NCBI GenBank assembly: GCA_039090855.1
Contig: CM077027.1
Span: forward strand, 102,962,424-103,026,423
From: Macrothele yani
Lineage: Eukaryota; Arthropoda; Arachnida; Araneae; Macrothelidae
Direction: 5' to 3'
Length of the DNA: 64,000 nt
In this document: positions 44,150-54,884 of the stretch, one piece after another
Layout of the letters: each line of letters starts with the position of its first letter
Numbering within the stretch: position 1 is the stretch's first letter
Made by a program: the position numbers and the translations under genes
Notes under the pieces: generated by a model
Seen by the model: only the letters and a program-made list of their open reading frames with translations
Database searches by the model: none
Told to the model about the DNA's origin: nothing

Positions 44150-45225
44150 AAAGCTGCTGCTCGTCAGTAGTGTTGATCGCAATGGGTAAAACAAAGGTCC
44201 TTTGGAGTTCCAGAAAGGGCTTATTGTGGGTGTCCGTCTGGCTGGAACGACGATTTTGAAAACAACAGATCTGACTGGAATCTCGAAAGGTAAGATATCC
44301 CAGGTCTTTAATCAGTGGAAAAATAACCCACATTGGTTGTCTAAGAAGTGTAACTGCGGCGGACGACAACCTGTAAGAAATGTGATCGCCGTTGTCTGTC
44401 AATGACTGTACGGAGAAACAGGACTTCCTGTGTGTAGCAGTTGAGTGCCGTATTCAGCGAATATGGTTCCTATCCCATTTCTCAGCGAACTATGTGCAGA
44501 GAATTGAAGAGGATGGGTATTGGCAATCGCATACCTATATCGAAACCACTGATTTCTGCCGAGAACCGGAACGTTTTTTCAGAGTCGTGTCAGGAACACT
44601 GTAACTGGACCCTGGAAGAGTAAAAATAAAAGGAATATGGCCTGACAAGTGGTGGTAAACATTGTTCTGTACCGACAGAAGGCAGAGAGTGTGGGGGAAA
44701 CCCCATACAGCAATGAACCCAGCTTGCCTTGTAAACACAGCTCAAGGTTCTGCAAATGGTGCCATGCTAGATGGAAAATTCTGTTAGTAAGGAACATGTC
44801 CCCTGATATTTCTGAAAAGTCGAGTGTCCTCCAAGGATTACCGGATCATTTTTGCGGATCAGTTCCATCCTGCCAAGTTGACTTTTTATCCAAAACTGGA
44901 CGACTGTTTCATGGATGATAATGCCACTGTCCATCGCGCGACATGCGTTCAGCGTGGTTCAGCGAACGTGAAGCGACTTCAACTATCTTCCCTGGCCACC
45001 ACAAATCCCGGATCTGAAACCCATTGAGCCTGTATGGAACATGTTAAAAAAAAGATTCGGGAGTAAAGTCATATATATTCCGTCAACTCTGAGCCAGTTA
45101 AAGGAATGCAAGGTGAATACCTAATAAGCTTAGACATAGATGCACTGCAACACCTTTCGGAATCTATGCCAAACCGCAAACGTGCTGTAATTCCGGCTAA
45201 AAGACGTTCAACCCGGGATTAAATA
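44150..45225 (+). pseudogene. Tc1-like transposase, degraded
   Basis: ATG near 44181 starts MGKTKVLWSSRKG and frame 44202-44405 continues with GVRLAGTTILKTTDLTGISK GKISQVFNQWK, a Tc1 helix-turn-helix. Later pieces are DDCFMDDNATVHRATCVQ (second catalytic Asp, 44824-45027) and IPDLKPIEPVWNMLKKRFGS (Glu; about 45004-45065). At least four frame changes. Terminal repeats were not identified. Confidence 0.75.
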
Positions 45226-45479
45226 AAAGTTGTTTAATTCAGTGGAAGGTTTGTGCACTTCGCACCGTGGCGTGAAAACAGCTCATAATTTAAAGTGCAT
45301 AATGTGCGGTTTTCACTATAGTAAATGGCATCGGATATAAAAAGACGTTTTCAAGCAGATAAATAATCGCAAAGAGAGATACATACTTATGCCACCTAGC
45401 TGTAGAACCCTCTATTATTAAAAATTGGGAGGTATTCACATTTTTCCTGTCTCGCAGTGTGGAAAAAATATGTCATTGA

Positions 45480-45670
45480 ACATAGAAAGAGTGGACGGTG
45501 CCATCGCTCTGCCAACGTTATTTTATAAACAACGCATAGCAGCTGAAAAATTGTCTTCCGACACCGCTGGGATCGAACCCGAGATTTCTCGATAACTACT
45601 CGAGTGCGTTCGCATTTACGCTACAGTGACAACAATTCTCAGCGCCATGCGTGGTTTATCAGCCAGTATC
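45480..45670 (-). mobile_element. Thr-tRNA-type SINE (family 3), copy 1
   Basis: On the minus strand a tRNA-like head GTCACTG-TA-GCGT...ACGC-A-CTCGA-(loop GTAGTTA)-TCGAG, then box B GGTTCGATCC, is followed by a tail ending near AACGTTGGCAGAGCGATGGC. Position 34-36 of the loop reads AGT. The T stem is imperfect. Confidence 0.7.
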
Positions 45671-45800
45671 TGACTACGAACGCACTCGACTAGATCTGGG
45701 GTTCGATCCCAGCTGTGTCGGAACACCATTTTTCAGTTGCTATGCGTTGTTTATAAAATAACGTGTACAGAGCAATGACATCGTCCATTTACATTATCTG
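45670..45800 (+). mobile_element. Thr-tRNA-type SINE (family 3), copy 2, 5'-truncated
   Basis: Begins with GTATCTGACTACGAACGCAC, so the first part of the head is replaced. Box B GGTTCGATCCCAGC and the AACGTG(T/G)ACAGAGCAATGAC tail are present. It is head-to-head with copy 1. Confidence 0.65.
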
Positions 45801-45889
45801 TACGTATTTGATATATATTCACCATTTCTATCGCTCTTTGGATTTATCAGCTACGATTAAATAGCTGTTGTGTCAAATGCCGCCAGATG

Positions 45890-46150
45890 ACGACATCTCA
45901 GTTGCTGAAACCATCAATACGGATTTGTGAAGTCAGATGCTGACTGATAAACCACGCATGGCGCTGAGAGTTGTTGGCACTGTAGCGTAAATGCGAACGC
46001 ACTCGACTAGTTTTCGAGAGAACTGGGATTCGATCCCAGCGGTGTCGGACCACAATTTTTCAGTTACTATGCGTTGTTTATAAAACAACGTGGACAGAGC
46101 GATGACATCGTCCATTTACATTTTCTCAACGCATTTGATATACACTATCT
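45890..46150 (+). mobile_element. Thr-tRNA-type SINE (family 3), copy 3
   Basis: The tRNA-like head at 45976-46047 with the shared 5' flank (ACCACGCATGGCGCTGAGAG) and the shared 3' body (TTTTTCAGTTACTATGCGTT, ACGTGGACAGAGCGATGACA). Ends near the Tc1 terminus at 46143. Confidence 0.7.
45976..46047 (+). tRNA. tRNA-Thr(AGT)-like cloverleaf, probable SINE head
   Basis: All arms pair: acceptor GGCACTG/CGGTGTC, D stem GCGT/ACGC, anticodon stem CTCGA/TCGAG with loop CTAGTTT (AGT at 34-36), variable AGAA, T stem CTGGG/CCCAG with loop ATTCGAT, and a discriminator G. Total 72 nt. The D loop lacks the conserved GG. The same sequence with family tail occurs twice more nearby, so it most probably belongs to a SINE rather than to a functional tRNA gene. 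Confidence 0.6.
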
Positions 46151-47361
46151 ACCAAAACGTAATTGGACACCCCTGCAGTCGACGATATCTGCGGTCCTGA
46201 TACACGTCACGGCCGCCGCCGTTAAATATCGTGTGGGAAACAACAACGTAACCAGTCGCATGCAAGATGCCACGCAGTTCGGAGCTGTCTGATTTCGAGA
46301 AAGGTGTAACAGTCGGGTATCACAGAAATGGCAGATCCGTACGTGACATATCCAGCAAGTTGAAGTACCCCAAATCGACAGTGGCCTACGTGATTGGACA
46401 GTGGAAGAGGAGAGGTGACTGTCGGAATGTGCCCCGACCCTGCAGAGCTACAAAACTGGAAGTTAGAGACCGAAGGGTGCTGGCCAGAGAAATTCGGAAG
46501 AATCGCACCAAATCGAAGGGCCACATCTGCGAGGAGTTTCAACAGGCATCCGGGAGTGTTCTTTCGATGAATACCATCCGTAAGGAAGCCCATCTGCTCG
46601 GTTATCATGGACGTGCTGCCGCCCACAAGCCTTTGGTCACCAAGTCCAATAGCGCTGCTCTACTAACGTGGTGCAAAGGACGTCGACAGTGGACCGTTGA
46701 ACAGTGGAAACAGGTTCTCTGGAGCGACAAATCAAGGTTCACCCTCTACCGTTCTGATGGCAGGGTCTGGGTTTGGCGTCTGCCTGGAGAACGCCTCCTG
46801 CCGGAATGTACTGTGCCAACTGTGAAGTTCGATGGCGGTGGAATTATGCTATGGGGGTGTTTCTCCTGGTATGGCACGGGACCCTTGGTCGCAATTCCTG
46901 GTAGACTCAACGCCGAGACCTACTGCACCATTTTGGATGACCATGAGCTTCCTACGTTGTGGCAGTTTTATGGGGTGGACCCATGTTACTTTCAGGATGA
47001 CAACACCACCTGTCATGTTGCGAAGTCCACCATGGCTTGGTATGGTGACAATGGGGTTAATCGAATGGACTGGCCTGCGCAGAGCCCGGGTCTTAACCCT
47101 ATCGAGCACCTCTGGGACGAGTTGAGGCGTCGACTTAAGGGGTGCCCCCATCGTCCGAAATCGGTGAAGGAACTGACCTGTCTTCTCCAAGCCGAGTGGA
47201 AGAAAATACCGATAGCCGTCGTACAACGCCTGGTTGAGAGCATGCCCCGGAGGGTCGCAGCTGTAATCGCCGCTCGTGGAGGCTCCACGAACTATTGAAG
47301 GTGAATAAACATCGTTTTCCTTTGCAATCACAGGTGTCCAATTACTTGCTGGTAGATTGTG
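46143..47361 (+). mobile_element. Tc1 element with intact transposase
   Basis: Ends CACTATCTACCAAAACGTAA (46143) and the reverse complement of CACAATCTACCAGCAAGTAA (47361) share the GTAATTGGACACC inner part. TA precedes the left end; the right flank is CA, so one target base is changed. Length 1219 bp. Confidence 0.92.
46267..47298 (+). CDS. Tc1-like DD34E transposase, full length
   Basis: 343 codons without interruption, the usual Tc1 length. Residues 5-60 form the first helix-turn-helix ([20 protein letters not shown]), 70-120 the second ([11 protein letters not shown] to [18 protein letters not shown]), and R/K-rich linkers separate them. The catalytic triad is D154 (WSDKSRF), D245 (QDDNTTCH) and E280 (NPIEHLWD), with 34 residues between D245 and E280. 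Two usually conserved neighbours differ: DE to DK after D154, and SPDLNP to SPGLNP before E280. The C-terminus is [10 protein letters not shown]. With both TIRs present this is the best candidate for an active or recently active transposon in the window. G+C content is higher than in its surroundings. Confidence 0.93.
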   Translation: MPRSSELSDFEKGVTVGYHRNGRSVRDISSKLKYPKSTVAYVIGQWKRRGDCRNVPRPCRATKLEVRDRRVLAREIRKNRTKSKGHICEEFQQASGSVLSMNTIRKEAHLLGYHGRAAAHKPLVTKSNSAALLTWCKGRRQWTVEQWKQVLWSDKSRFTLYRSDGRVWVWRLPGERLLPECTVPTVKFDGGGIMLWGCFSWYGTGPLVAIPGRLNAETYCTILDDHELPTLWQFYGVDPCYFQDDNTTCHVAKSTMAWYGDNGVNRMDWPAQSPGLNPIEHLWDELRRRLKGCPHRPKSVKELTCLLQAEWKKIPIAVVQRLVESMPRRVAAVIAARGGSTNY

Positions 47362-47364
47362 CAT

Positions 47365-47640
47365 ATTCACATAGAAAGAATTTTTCAATTCAGAGTTTCT
47401 GAAATTAAAATAACACTGAAATTGGGAAAGTGCAATATCATGGAATGTTATCATACGGCACACAGCACTCTAGTGCGAAGATTAGGAAGTCTATTTTAGC
47501 CCCATGTCGCTCTGTGATCCTGAGATTTCATATTTGTCCTTAACTTTTGGACAGCAGTGTTTTTTGTAAAGAGGTAGTTTTAGGTCTATGCCTAAATTTC
47601 CGGGGTTTTATGGTGGAATAGATGCACACAAGCAGGTAAC
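47365..47640. other. No recognisable gene
   Basis: CCTTAACTTTTGGACAGCAG at 47538-47557 looks like a Tc1-family terminus without a partner. Nothing else recognised. Confidence 0.3.
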
Positions 47641-47840
47641 ATTTAATCATCATCAAAGTATGTCTGCGCTGTACATCTTCTTCGCAAATCCGCTTTATCC
47701 TCCACATTGCAATCACTACTCCCGCACTTCACGAACCACTTACGATATGTGCTTGCACCTACAGCTTTCCCGCCGTATGCCGAACAAAACCACACTCGTT
47801 CTTCGGCCGCGATTCTCGCGGGATTGAAGATGAGCAATAA
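47640..47840 (-). pseudogene. Mariner-type helix-turn-helix fragment
   Basis: The minus strand gives ERVWFCSAYGGKAVGASTYR KWFVKCGSSDCNVEDK...YFDDD, equivalent to the mariner pattern WFKRFKxGDFDVxDxxRxGRPxxFDDD. Catalytic part absent. Confidence 0.55.
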
Positions 47841-47942
47841 GCTTTCGCGAGATTAAAGATGAACAATAGACAGTAACGAATATACACCTTGTCGTTAGCC
47901 TCGTTCTATCACAACTTATAATGTGGTATAACGTACAAGTTT

Positions 47943-48013
47943 GTCCGCGGCGGACATCTAATCCGGTCCTCTTACTCCGAAGTAAGTACCTTTCCCAACT
48001 GAGCTACACGGAC
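47943..48013 (-). mobile_element. tRNA-like SINE family 4, copy 1 head
   Basis: Minus strand GTCCGTGTAGCTCAGTTGGG (box A form) with anticodon arm CTTACTTCGGAGTAAG; the 3' acceptor CGCGGAC pairs with the copy 2 form GTCCGCG. The body extends to about 48290, and the TGTCCGCG head plus TAACGTACAAG tail repeats at copy 2. Confidence 0.65.
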
Positions 48014-48349
48014 ATGTGCTCTCATTGCTATCTGCCTTTATCTCATGTGCGTCCTACGGGGCAGGCACGTCACCCCCCTCCGAAAGAAGGCCGGGGGAAT
48101 GGCCCATGGGTCAGCCGGGACCATGTGTCGCTTTAGGCAGTCATCCCATGAAGAATGTGCATTTGAGAAATCACAGACAATTTTTTGGTGTGTGGAACGT
48201 AACATCACACTAATTTATTTTTTCGAAGCACTGAAGAAGGGATTCACATTTTTCCTGTCTCGCAGTGTGGAAAAAACATCCCACCATTGCGAGAAACCTA
48301 ACAGTCAGATCAACCTGGAAGTTCGGGCGCCAATATAACGTACAAGTTT

Positions 48350-48420
48350 GTCCGCGCCAGGCATCGAATCGGATCCCCTTACTCCGGAGTAAATCGTTCT
48401 CCCAACCGAGCTACGCGGAC
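48350..48420 (-). mobile_element. tRNA-like SINE family 4, copy 2 head
   Basis: 71 nt with perfect acceptor pairing GTCCGCG/CGCGGAC, D arm GCTCGGTTGGGAGAAC, an anticodon arm TTTAC/GTAAG around TCCGGA, and a worn T arm. Followed on the plus strand by ATGTG(C/T)TCTCA(T/C)TGCTATCT as in copy 1. Repeated units with diverged T arm argue for a SINE, not a tRNA gene. Confidence 0.65.
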
Positions 48421-48424
48421 ATGT

Positions 48425-48950
48425 GTTCTCACTGCTATCTGCCTTTGTCTCATGTGCGTCCTGCGGTGCAGACACGTCACAGTGGGCTGTCCACTAACAC
48501 ATGTCGTTTGGCGCAGTGTTCTCACCTTACACCCACAGCACGTAATTTGGACAAAAATTCAAGAGTTTCGCTTTTACAGCTCGCTACGTGGGGCGCCGGA
48601 AACTTATGCATAGACCTTATAATTGAAGGTTCTTATCCACATCTTCTTACAACTTCTTTTCTTTCTTGTCGGCCGGTCTCAGTCCACAGTTGAGCGCTGG
48701 GATGTAGTTCGAAATAGAAAAAGCGCATTAAAGGTGAACAGGTTAGATAATAATATACTGGAAGAAAGACCCTGGAACTTTTCAAGAGGAGTATTAAATT
48801 TAATATGTTGTTTTGATTACTATATGGTTTCTTATTAAACATTATTACTGATATTTTATTTTCATTTTTTTTATTAAAATTGCTTAATTTGAGCGATTTC
48901 AAATAAAACAATGAATGTTACTTATAGGTTTTACATGTTACGATCACTAA
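48425..48950. other. No recognisable gene
   Basis: Frames at 48265-48693 and 48623-48838 show no domain; part is SINE family 4 body. Confidence 0.35.
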
Positions 48951-49175
48951 GGCTACCCAGGTGGTGCAGTGGGGTAGGCACTGGTTTCTGACTATTCGCC
49001 CGAGATTATTTCGGGTTCGAATCGCGGTGAGGCATGGATTTTGTGGTTGTCTTACTGCACTGGTTTTCTCTCTTCCCTGGAACCGGTGGCCCTGAATTAG
49101 GAACGCGCGACTGCTTATAGCACATCGAGTTGCTCATTGTGGTCGTTAAACTTCCAAGCAAAAAAAAAAAAAAAA
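48951..49175 (+). mobile_element. tRNA-derived SINE, family 1 (copy i)
   Basis: Full-length copy: CAGGTGGTGCAGTGGGGTAG (box A area), GGGTTCGAATCGC box B, body GGCCCTGAATTAGG, 3' GTGGTCGTTAAACTTCCAA, and a 15-nt A tail. Confidence 0.9.
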
Positions 49176-49383
49176 TATGTTACTAACATTTTCTTTAAAT
49201 ACTGTTCTATCACTCCACATGTTCGCTTGGATTATTACGATGTTTTTCCTATGCTTACAAAACGGATGTCGAAAGTTTCTTTTGTGTGCGGTATGTAAGG
49301 AATCAGAGAAAGGGCTCAGAAGATTACTTTTAGAGCAACCGGACGCCGAAGGCAAGTTGTTCAGTAGAAATGCCCTTAGCAAC

Positions 49384-49389
49384 TATGAG
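49384..49389. repeat. Target-site duplication, left (TATGAG)
   Basis: TATGAG immediately before the left terminal inverted repeat; the same six bases follow the right end at 59323-59328. Confidence 0.85.
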
Positions 49390-49394
49390 AGTAG

Positions 49395-49407
49395 TATAAA
49401 AGGGCGG
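49395..49407 (+). promoter_or_regulatory. TATA box plus GC box in TIR terminus
   Basis: TATAAAAG followed directly by GGGCGG, five bases inside the element end and pointing inward; the mirror copy is at 59305-59317 on the minus strand. Confidence 0.5.
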
Positions 49408-49446
49408 GTTCTGCGCCAAGGATGCATCCTTCTAGTAGAAGGATGG

Positions 49447-49530
49447 GGGCGTGGCCTGGCGCAGAAAGATGGGGCGTGGCCTGACGCCGAAGGATGGGGG
49501 CGTGGCTTGCGGCAGAAGGAGGGGCGTGGC
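49447..49530 (+). promoter_or_regulatory. Four GGGCGTGGC boxes (KLF/Sp-type)
   Basis: GGGCGTGGC at 49447, 49472, 49498 and 49522, equal to the consensus bound by KLF/Sp zinc-finger factors. The right TIR has comparable GCCACGCCC boxes between 59155 and 59275. Binding is inferred, not shown. Confidence 0.45.
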
Positions 49531-49559
49531 CGATGACGCTAGTGTGTTGGGTCGATGCT

Positions 49560-49960
49560 GCCCCCTAGCGGTGCTTCTTGGAACTTTATTATTATGTTAG
49601 ATCTTTGTTTTTGAGAGATGGCAACGACCGAGTCGGGGAAAGGAAATGTGCTGCCCCTAGCGGTGCTTCTTGGAATTTTATTATTATGTTAGATCTTTGT
49701 TTTTGAGAGATGGCAACGACCGAGTCAGGGAAAGGAGATGTGCTGCCCCTAGCGGTGCTTCTTGGAACTTTTAATGGACCTTTGAGAGATGGCAACGACC
49801 GAGTGGGAGAAAGGGGGTGGATATAGGGGGATGTCAACTCGATGTGCTGCCCCTAGCGGTGCTTTTTGGAACTTTTAATGGATCTTTGAGGGATGGCAAC
49901 GACCGAGTGGGGGAAAGGGAATGTGTACGTTGCCCCCTAGCGGTGCTTTTTGGAACTTTT
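49560..49960 (+). repeat. Five tandem units with CTCF-like core, left TIR
   Basis: GCCCC(C)TAGCGGTGCTT(C/T)TTGGA recurs at about 49560, 49652, 49743, 49848 and 49931, separated by GAGATGGCAACGACCGAGT. Reverse-complement cores read CCGCTAGGGG(G)CAGCA. Confidence 0.9.
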
Positions 49961-51639
49961 CTCGGGAGATTTATTGGACGTTGACAAATTTTGGGGAAGT
50001 CTTTCCAATATTTATTTTTTTTTCTCGGGAGATTTACTGGACTTTGTCAAATTTTTGAAGGAAGTCTTTCCAATATGTTTTTTTTTATTAAATTTATATT
50101 TTCAGGACTTCCGTGAGGTGTTATAATTTTTATAGACGTTGCATTATTTTTTTAATTCGTATAATTGTCCTCCCTCCAATTTTAATTTAGGCGAGGAAAG
50201 GCTTTGTTTGAAAAGATTTCGTTCCTGTTGATTCATGTTCCGCCATTTTAGTTTCACCACGTTGTCATTTTGTGAGCCATGTGTTTTGGGATGAATCAAA
50301 ATTTTCTCTTTGACTCAGAAAATTTTGTATGACACGTGTTTTGGGATGAGTCATTATGATGAGTGACGCATTCGTGATAGCAGACATGACATCAGACAAC
50401 GTCGTTTTCTCCTCAGCGGGGTCGGCTTTATTTATTTTTTATTTTCTCGGGAGATTTACTGGACTTTGTCAAATTTTTGAAGGAAGTTTTTTCAATCGAA
50501 GCATTTCCTCAAATTTGTTTTATTAAATTTATATTTTTAGAACTCCGTGAGGTGTTATAATTTTTATAGACGTTGCATTATTTTTTTCATTCTTATATTT
50601 TTCTTCCCTACAATTTTAATTTAGACGAGGAAAGGCTTTGTTTGAAAAGATTTCGTTCCTGTTGATTCATGTTCCGCTATCTTTTGTCCGACATGTGTTT
50701 TGGGATGACTCACCATTTTCTCTTTGACTCAGAAAACTTTGTATGACACGTGTTTTGGGAAGAGTGACTATGATGTGTGACGCATGTCGTGATAGCAGAT
50801 ATGACATCAGCCAACGCCATTTCCTCCGCGGGGTCGGCGGTTGACGTCATTTGAGATTCTGTTAGACGCCTTAAGTTCCAAGACTGATTTTTTTTTTCAA
50901 TAACTTGATCATTTTGCAACGAATTTATTCCTTATTTTTTCCTCATAATTTCCCATTTTATATTCATAATTTTTCAACGTAACGATTTTTTTATTTTCTT
51001 TGAGGAGACTTCACGCATTTTCAACGGACATTCCAACATAAAGACGTTTTCCAAAGTTTTGTGCTGCAGACATAATCTTAAAACACGATTGTTTATTAAC
51101 GTATTTACGTGTTCATGACATTTTCTGTTACATTTTTTAACGTTGTACCTTTTTCCAACGTACAAAGCCACAACTTTTTATGCATAGTTAAAATGTTTAT
51201 TTTTTTATTTTTTCGTATTTTTTTATTTCTTCATGATTATTCAGTGAAATGTACCTTTTAATGCATTATCTTAATCTACCTTTTTTCTAAATGCTTGCAT
51301 ACTCGTTAAACTTCTCGTTGTACCAACATTATTTTATTTTCTTACTTTTTAATCTAACAACTACTTTTATCGAGGCTTTATTTTTTCTGATTCAAACAAG
51401 CAAACGTTTCTTCATTATTATTATTTCCGTTACCTATACAAACAACTTTTCTTACTTGCTTTTAATGTATGACTTAATCTGGTTTTCTATATAGCTGTTT
51501 CATGTTTGTGCAAGAAATATATAGATCTATAGCAACTAGCTATACATAACATTCGTTCGTAACAGTATCTTTTTTTTCCAGATTTAAACCAACACACGCT
51601 TCTTAACGACTTGATATCGGTTTTCTGGGGAACTTTTCT

Positions 51640-53640
51640 TTTTCCTTTTTCCTTCATTCAATTTTATTCCAGATCATGAGACGAGGAAATGCTTCTTTAG
51701 AAACGATTTCGTTCCTGTTCGCAGTAATTATTGGATTTTGACAATTTTTTTGTGAAATGACTTCATGCTAATTCTGAGTCTTTCGCCTTTACAATATTAT
51801 TTTCTCTTAATTTTTCGTGTGTTCAAGAACTCTACAGGTCTTTCACAGTTAAAATTCTGGTGAAACAATATTTTCTTACTTTATTTAGCATATCATTATA
51901 GCTTCCCAATTTTCGCTATTTTACTTCATCTTTTTTGAAATTTAGTAAAACTTTTCAGTATGTCAATAATTTATTTCTTACTTGGCCAAACTTATGACTC
52001 CTTTTATTTAGACTATTTTTTCTTTCATTTCATTTCAGCAAAATGATTATTTTAGATGTAGCAAATCATCAGGTTTTTTTTTTCCTTATATATCATATTT
52101 TCCAACTTGCTTTTAAAGTATTTCTCAAAGCTTGCATGTATGTCAAATACGCATTTTTTTAATCCTTCCCTAGTTTGCTATACTTTTTCGTGGACTGTCC
52201 CAACAGGAAAGCATTCATTGTCAAGGCATGGAATCTAAAACCTTTTTTCTTACGATAAAATTTGTATTCTTTGGGACATGTTTTCTGTATATTGTTCTGT
52301 CTCGTCCGAAAAAAACATTCATTCTGGAGGCAAAGCGAGTAATTCCGTTCTTCCACTAAACATTATTTTTTTACATTTTACTAACTCACCACCCCCATAG
52401 CGAAAATAAAGAAATACTTACTTCTGTTCCCTACATATCGACTCAATCTATTTCTTTTCGAAATGCTGATCATGACATTTCAACTAAAATTTCATACTTT
52501 CACCAAAAATCATATTCTTAAACGAGCTATTTTTTACATTTATTTCATGTATAACTAAATTTGTGTTGTTTACTCACCTCATCAAAATCAATAAGAACTC
52601 TCCTAATCTCATTCCTTTCCCTCATTTAGTTCGCTTAAATTGAGATGTTTCAAAACTTCGCGTATATTTCATTCCCTTAATGTCCAGTTCTCCCGTGTCT
52701 GCCCCCTTCATTTTTAACTTCTGTGCATGCTGCATTTTATCTTTAGACGTTTAGTTTCATTGACCTTTTCTTTCGTTTTAATTAGTTTTCATTATCGTAT
52801 TTTTTATTCATTGTCTCAGCAGAAAAAACTTTCATTCTGGAAACATAGCAACTAAGTCCGTACTTCCTCTAAACATTTTTTTCACGTTTTACTAATTGTT
52901 CAGAAAAGCAGTTGTTTCCAAACTCCCATAGAGAAAATATCGTATTCCCCTTATAGTACTTATTATATTTTTCCTTCTGTTCAGTGTTGTATGATTCTTC
53001 AAACTTTGGTTTATTTTTATGAAACTTCTTTTTTTCTTAGTTTTTTTTTTCTGATTCAAACTTTCAATCTTTTCCTATCGATTTATTTACTCTTATTTTC
53101 CCATTCGACTTTACTTTTGAACAGAAAGGTATCTAAATCTTCAGATGTATTTTAGTCTACAAGGCCGATTCTTCCCTGTTTCAAATAAAGTCATTGTAGG
53201 ATTTTAGTGTAAATGCCCCTAAATCTTTAAAACTTACTTTTCATAGTTAGATACAAATTCCTTGAGGTTTACATTAAAATATGAAAGAAGAGTGTTTTTA
53301 CGCTCTCTCCAGTGTGTGAGCTTTCCCCAAGAAATTAACTTTGAATTCCCCCCTGTTTCTGTCGGAAACTGAAAATCTCCTGCGACTGTTTTCACGCGTC
53401 TCTTGCTTACAGGAAAACCTCATATATCATGAAATCACTTTGCTTGGGAGATTAAACTAAATTCTGGTTTTGAACTTTGAATGCAAACTCAAGCTCGCAA
53501 AAGCATAGTTTTCTGAGCAAACATAAACTGCCTAAGATGACAAAAATCTAAAACTGCTGACTCAATGGGACAGAGCGTTTGAACTTTGCCGTTCATTCAC
53601 CATTTAAGAGATCCGTCGTGAACCACTAGAAGGGAAGTAA
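51640..53640. other. T-rich interior of the Polinton-like element
   Basis: No coding frame with a recognisable domain. Worn direct repeats are present: 52246-52560 resembles 53848-54430 (shared TTCTTACGATAAAATTT, ACATTCATTCTGGAG and CTTCCACTAAACAT blocks), and 52815-52950 carries a third partial copy. Confidence 0.5.
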
Positions 53641-53644
53641 GCAG

Positions 53645-53778
53645 ACCCTGATTTAGTCCACTGTTTCCAAGGAAGGTAGAAAGCTAGTGTCGTAATACAA
53701 AAGCTCTTAACTCAAGCCTCCCCAAGATTCAATTTCGGACGAACGAATACTCAGATGTCAATGCTTAGACATTGAAAA
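53645..53778 (-). mobile_element. SINE family 1, decayed copy inside the Polinton-like element
   Basis: On the minus strand the order CATTGACATCTGAG, then CCGAAATTGAATC (box B area), then CACTAGCTTTCTACCTTCCT and CAGTGGACTAAATCAGG follows family 1. Heavily changed, so the insertion is old. Confidence 0.5.
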
Positions 53779-54836
53779 ATTGCTTCAGACAAATATTTTC
53801 TTACTTAAAGTGCTTCAATTCAGAATTTGTACCATTCATTCTGAAGCATTCTTTCTTACGATAAAATTTATATTCTTTGGAATATATTTTCAGTATATTT
53901 TTCTAAATCAACAGAAAAAACATTCATTCTGGAGACATAGCGACCACGTCCGTACTTCCACTAAACATCGTATTCTTAGCAAACATTTTTCCTCTACATA
54001 GCAATTTCCTAACTCACCAGAAAAGCAGCTATTCTCAACATGTAGCTAAAATATCGAATTTCTCCAAACAAATGTAATAATTTTTTTTAAGAAAGACTTA
54101 TTTCTTTTCTCTGTATAACGACTTAATCTATTTTTCGAAAAACTGTTCTACGTTTACGTATTTTGTTTAACTTCGCTTTACACTGTACTTCGATATTTTT
54201 TTCTTTGTAGTACTTTTTTCCTGTTTCATTCCAACAAACTTGTTTCTTTTCGACTCGATCACTCTCACATTTCCATACAAACTTTGTTAATATCAGAAAT
54301 GTAACAAAAACTTCAGATTTATTTTTTAACTTTAGAATAAGTCTCACCGACATTTATTATCATGACATAAACTAAAATTTCATACTTTTCCCAAAAATAG
54401 TTTTCTTAATGAGTTGTTTTACACTTTTTTCATAATTAGCAAGGACTATTTTTTTTATATAAGGTTAGTTTCGAGAAAGTTAAATTTTCGTCTAGTGTTA
54501 ATCGAACAGAAGAAATATACATCAAGGAAAGAAAACTGAAATTATACATATGCAAAGAATTTGCTACGGCTGAAGGTCCCCCGAGTGAGTTATTCAACCA
54601 ATGCTCGTATTACCCATTCAAAGATGGAGGTATCAGGATGACCAAATCCCTTGTTGTTGCCTTCTTGTAGCAAAAGAGGTGGTGAACTTCACCAAACATG
54701 GTTCCATAATATTGGAGAAACACATTAAAGTTTACGAAGCAATTAAGCTCACGCCAGTGACCTTCTTCGTTCACATACACTCACATTCAAACAGAAAAAA
54801 ATATAAATGAATGAAAAAAAATAATGAAATAAAAGT

Positions 54837-54875
54837 AGTCCTGAAAAGGACTGTTTTGTAGTCCTAAAAAGGTCT
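54837..54875 (-). terminator. Two histone-mRNA-like 3' stem-loops
   Basis: On the minus strand, directly after the TAA at 54887-54885, AGACCTTTTTAGGACT (54875-54860) and AGTCCTTTTCAGGACT (54852-54837) follow. The second is a perfect 6-bp stem with a TTTC loop and an A-rich lead-in, the geometry of the replication-dependent histone mRNA stem-loop. No AATAAA occurs on this strand within about 140 nt. Function in 3' processing is inferred. Confidence 0.5.
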
Positions 54876-54884
54876 TGGTTTTCT

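Larger units (their letters stand above)
49390..51638 (+). repeat. Left terminal inverted repeat
   Basis: About 2249 bp matching 57046-59322 in inverted orientation with scattered indels and substitutions. The match stops after GGGGAACTTTTC at 51638. Within it are GC-rich outer 170 bp, five ~90-105-bp tandem units (49560-49960), and a ~415-bp module duplicated in tandem (from 50031 and 50441). Confidence 0.95.

Noticed and set aside
45976..46047. Functional tRNA-Thr gene
   Set aside because: The D loop lacks GG and two further copies with the same flanks lie within 500 bp, so a SINE head is more likely; kept as tRNA-like only.
46849..47463. 204-codon minus-strand frame
   Set aside because: Antisense shadow of the intact Tc1 transposase; no domain of its own.
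51291..51494. 67-codon hydrophobic frame, present in both TIRs
   Set aside because: It lies in T-rich repeat DNA where runs of Phe/Leu/Ile arise by composition; identity between TIRs follows from the inverted repeat, not from coding constraint.
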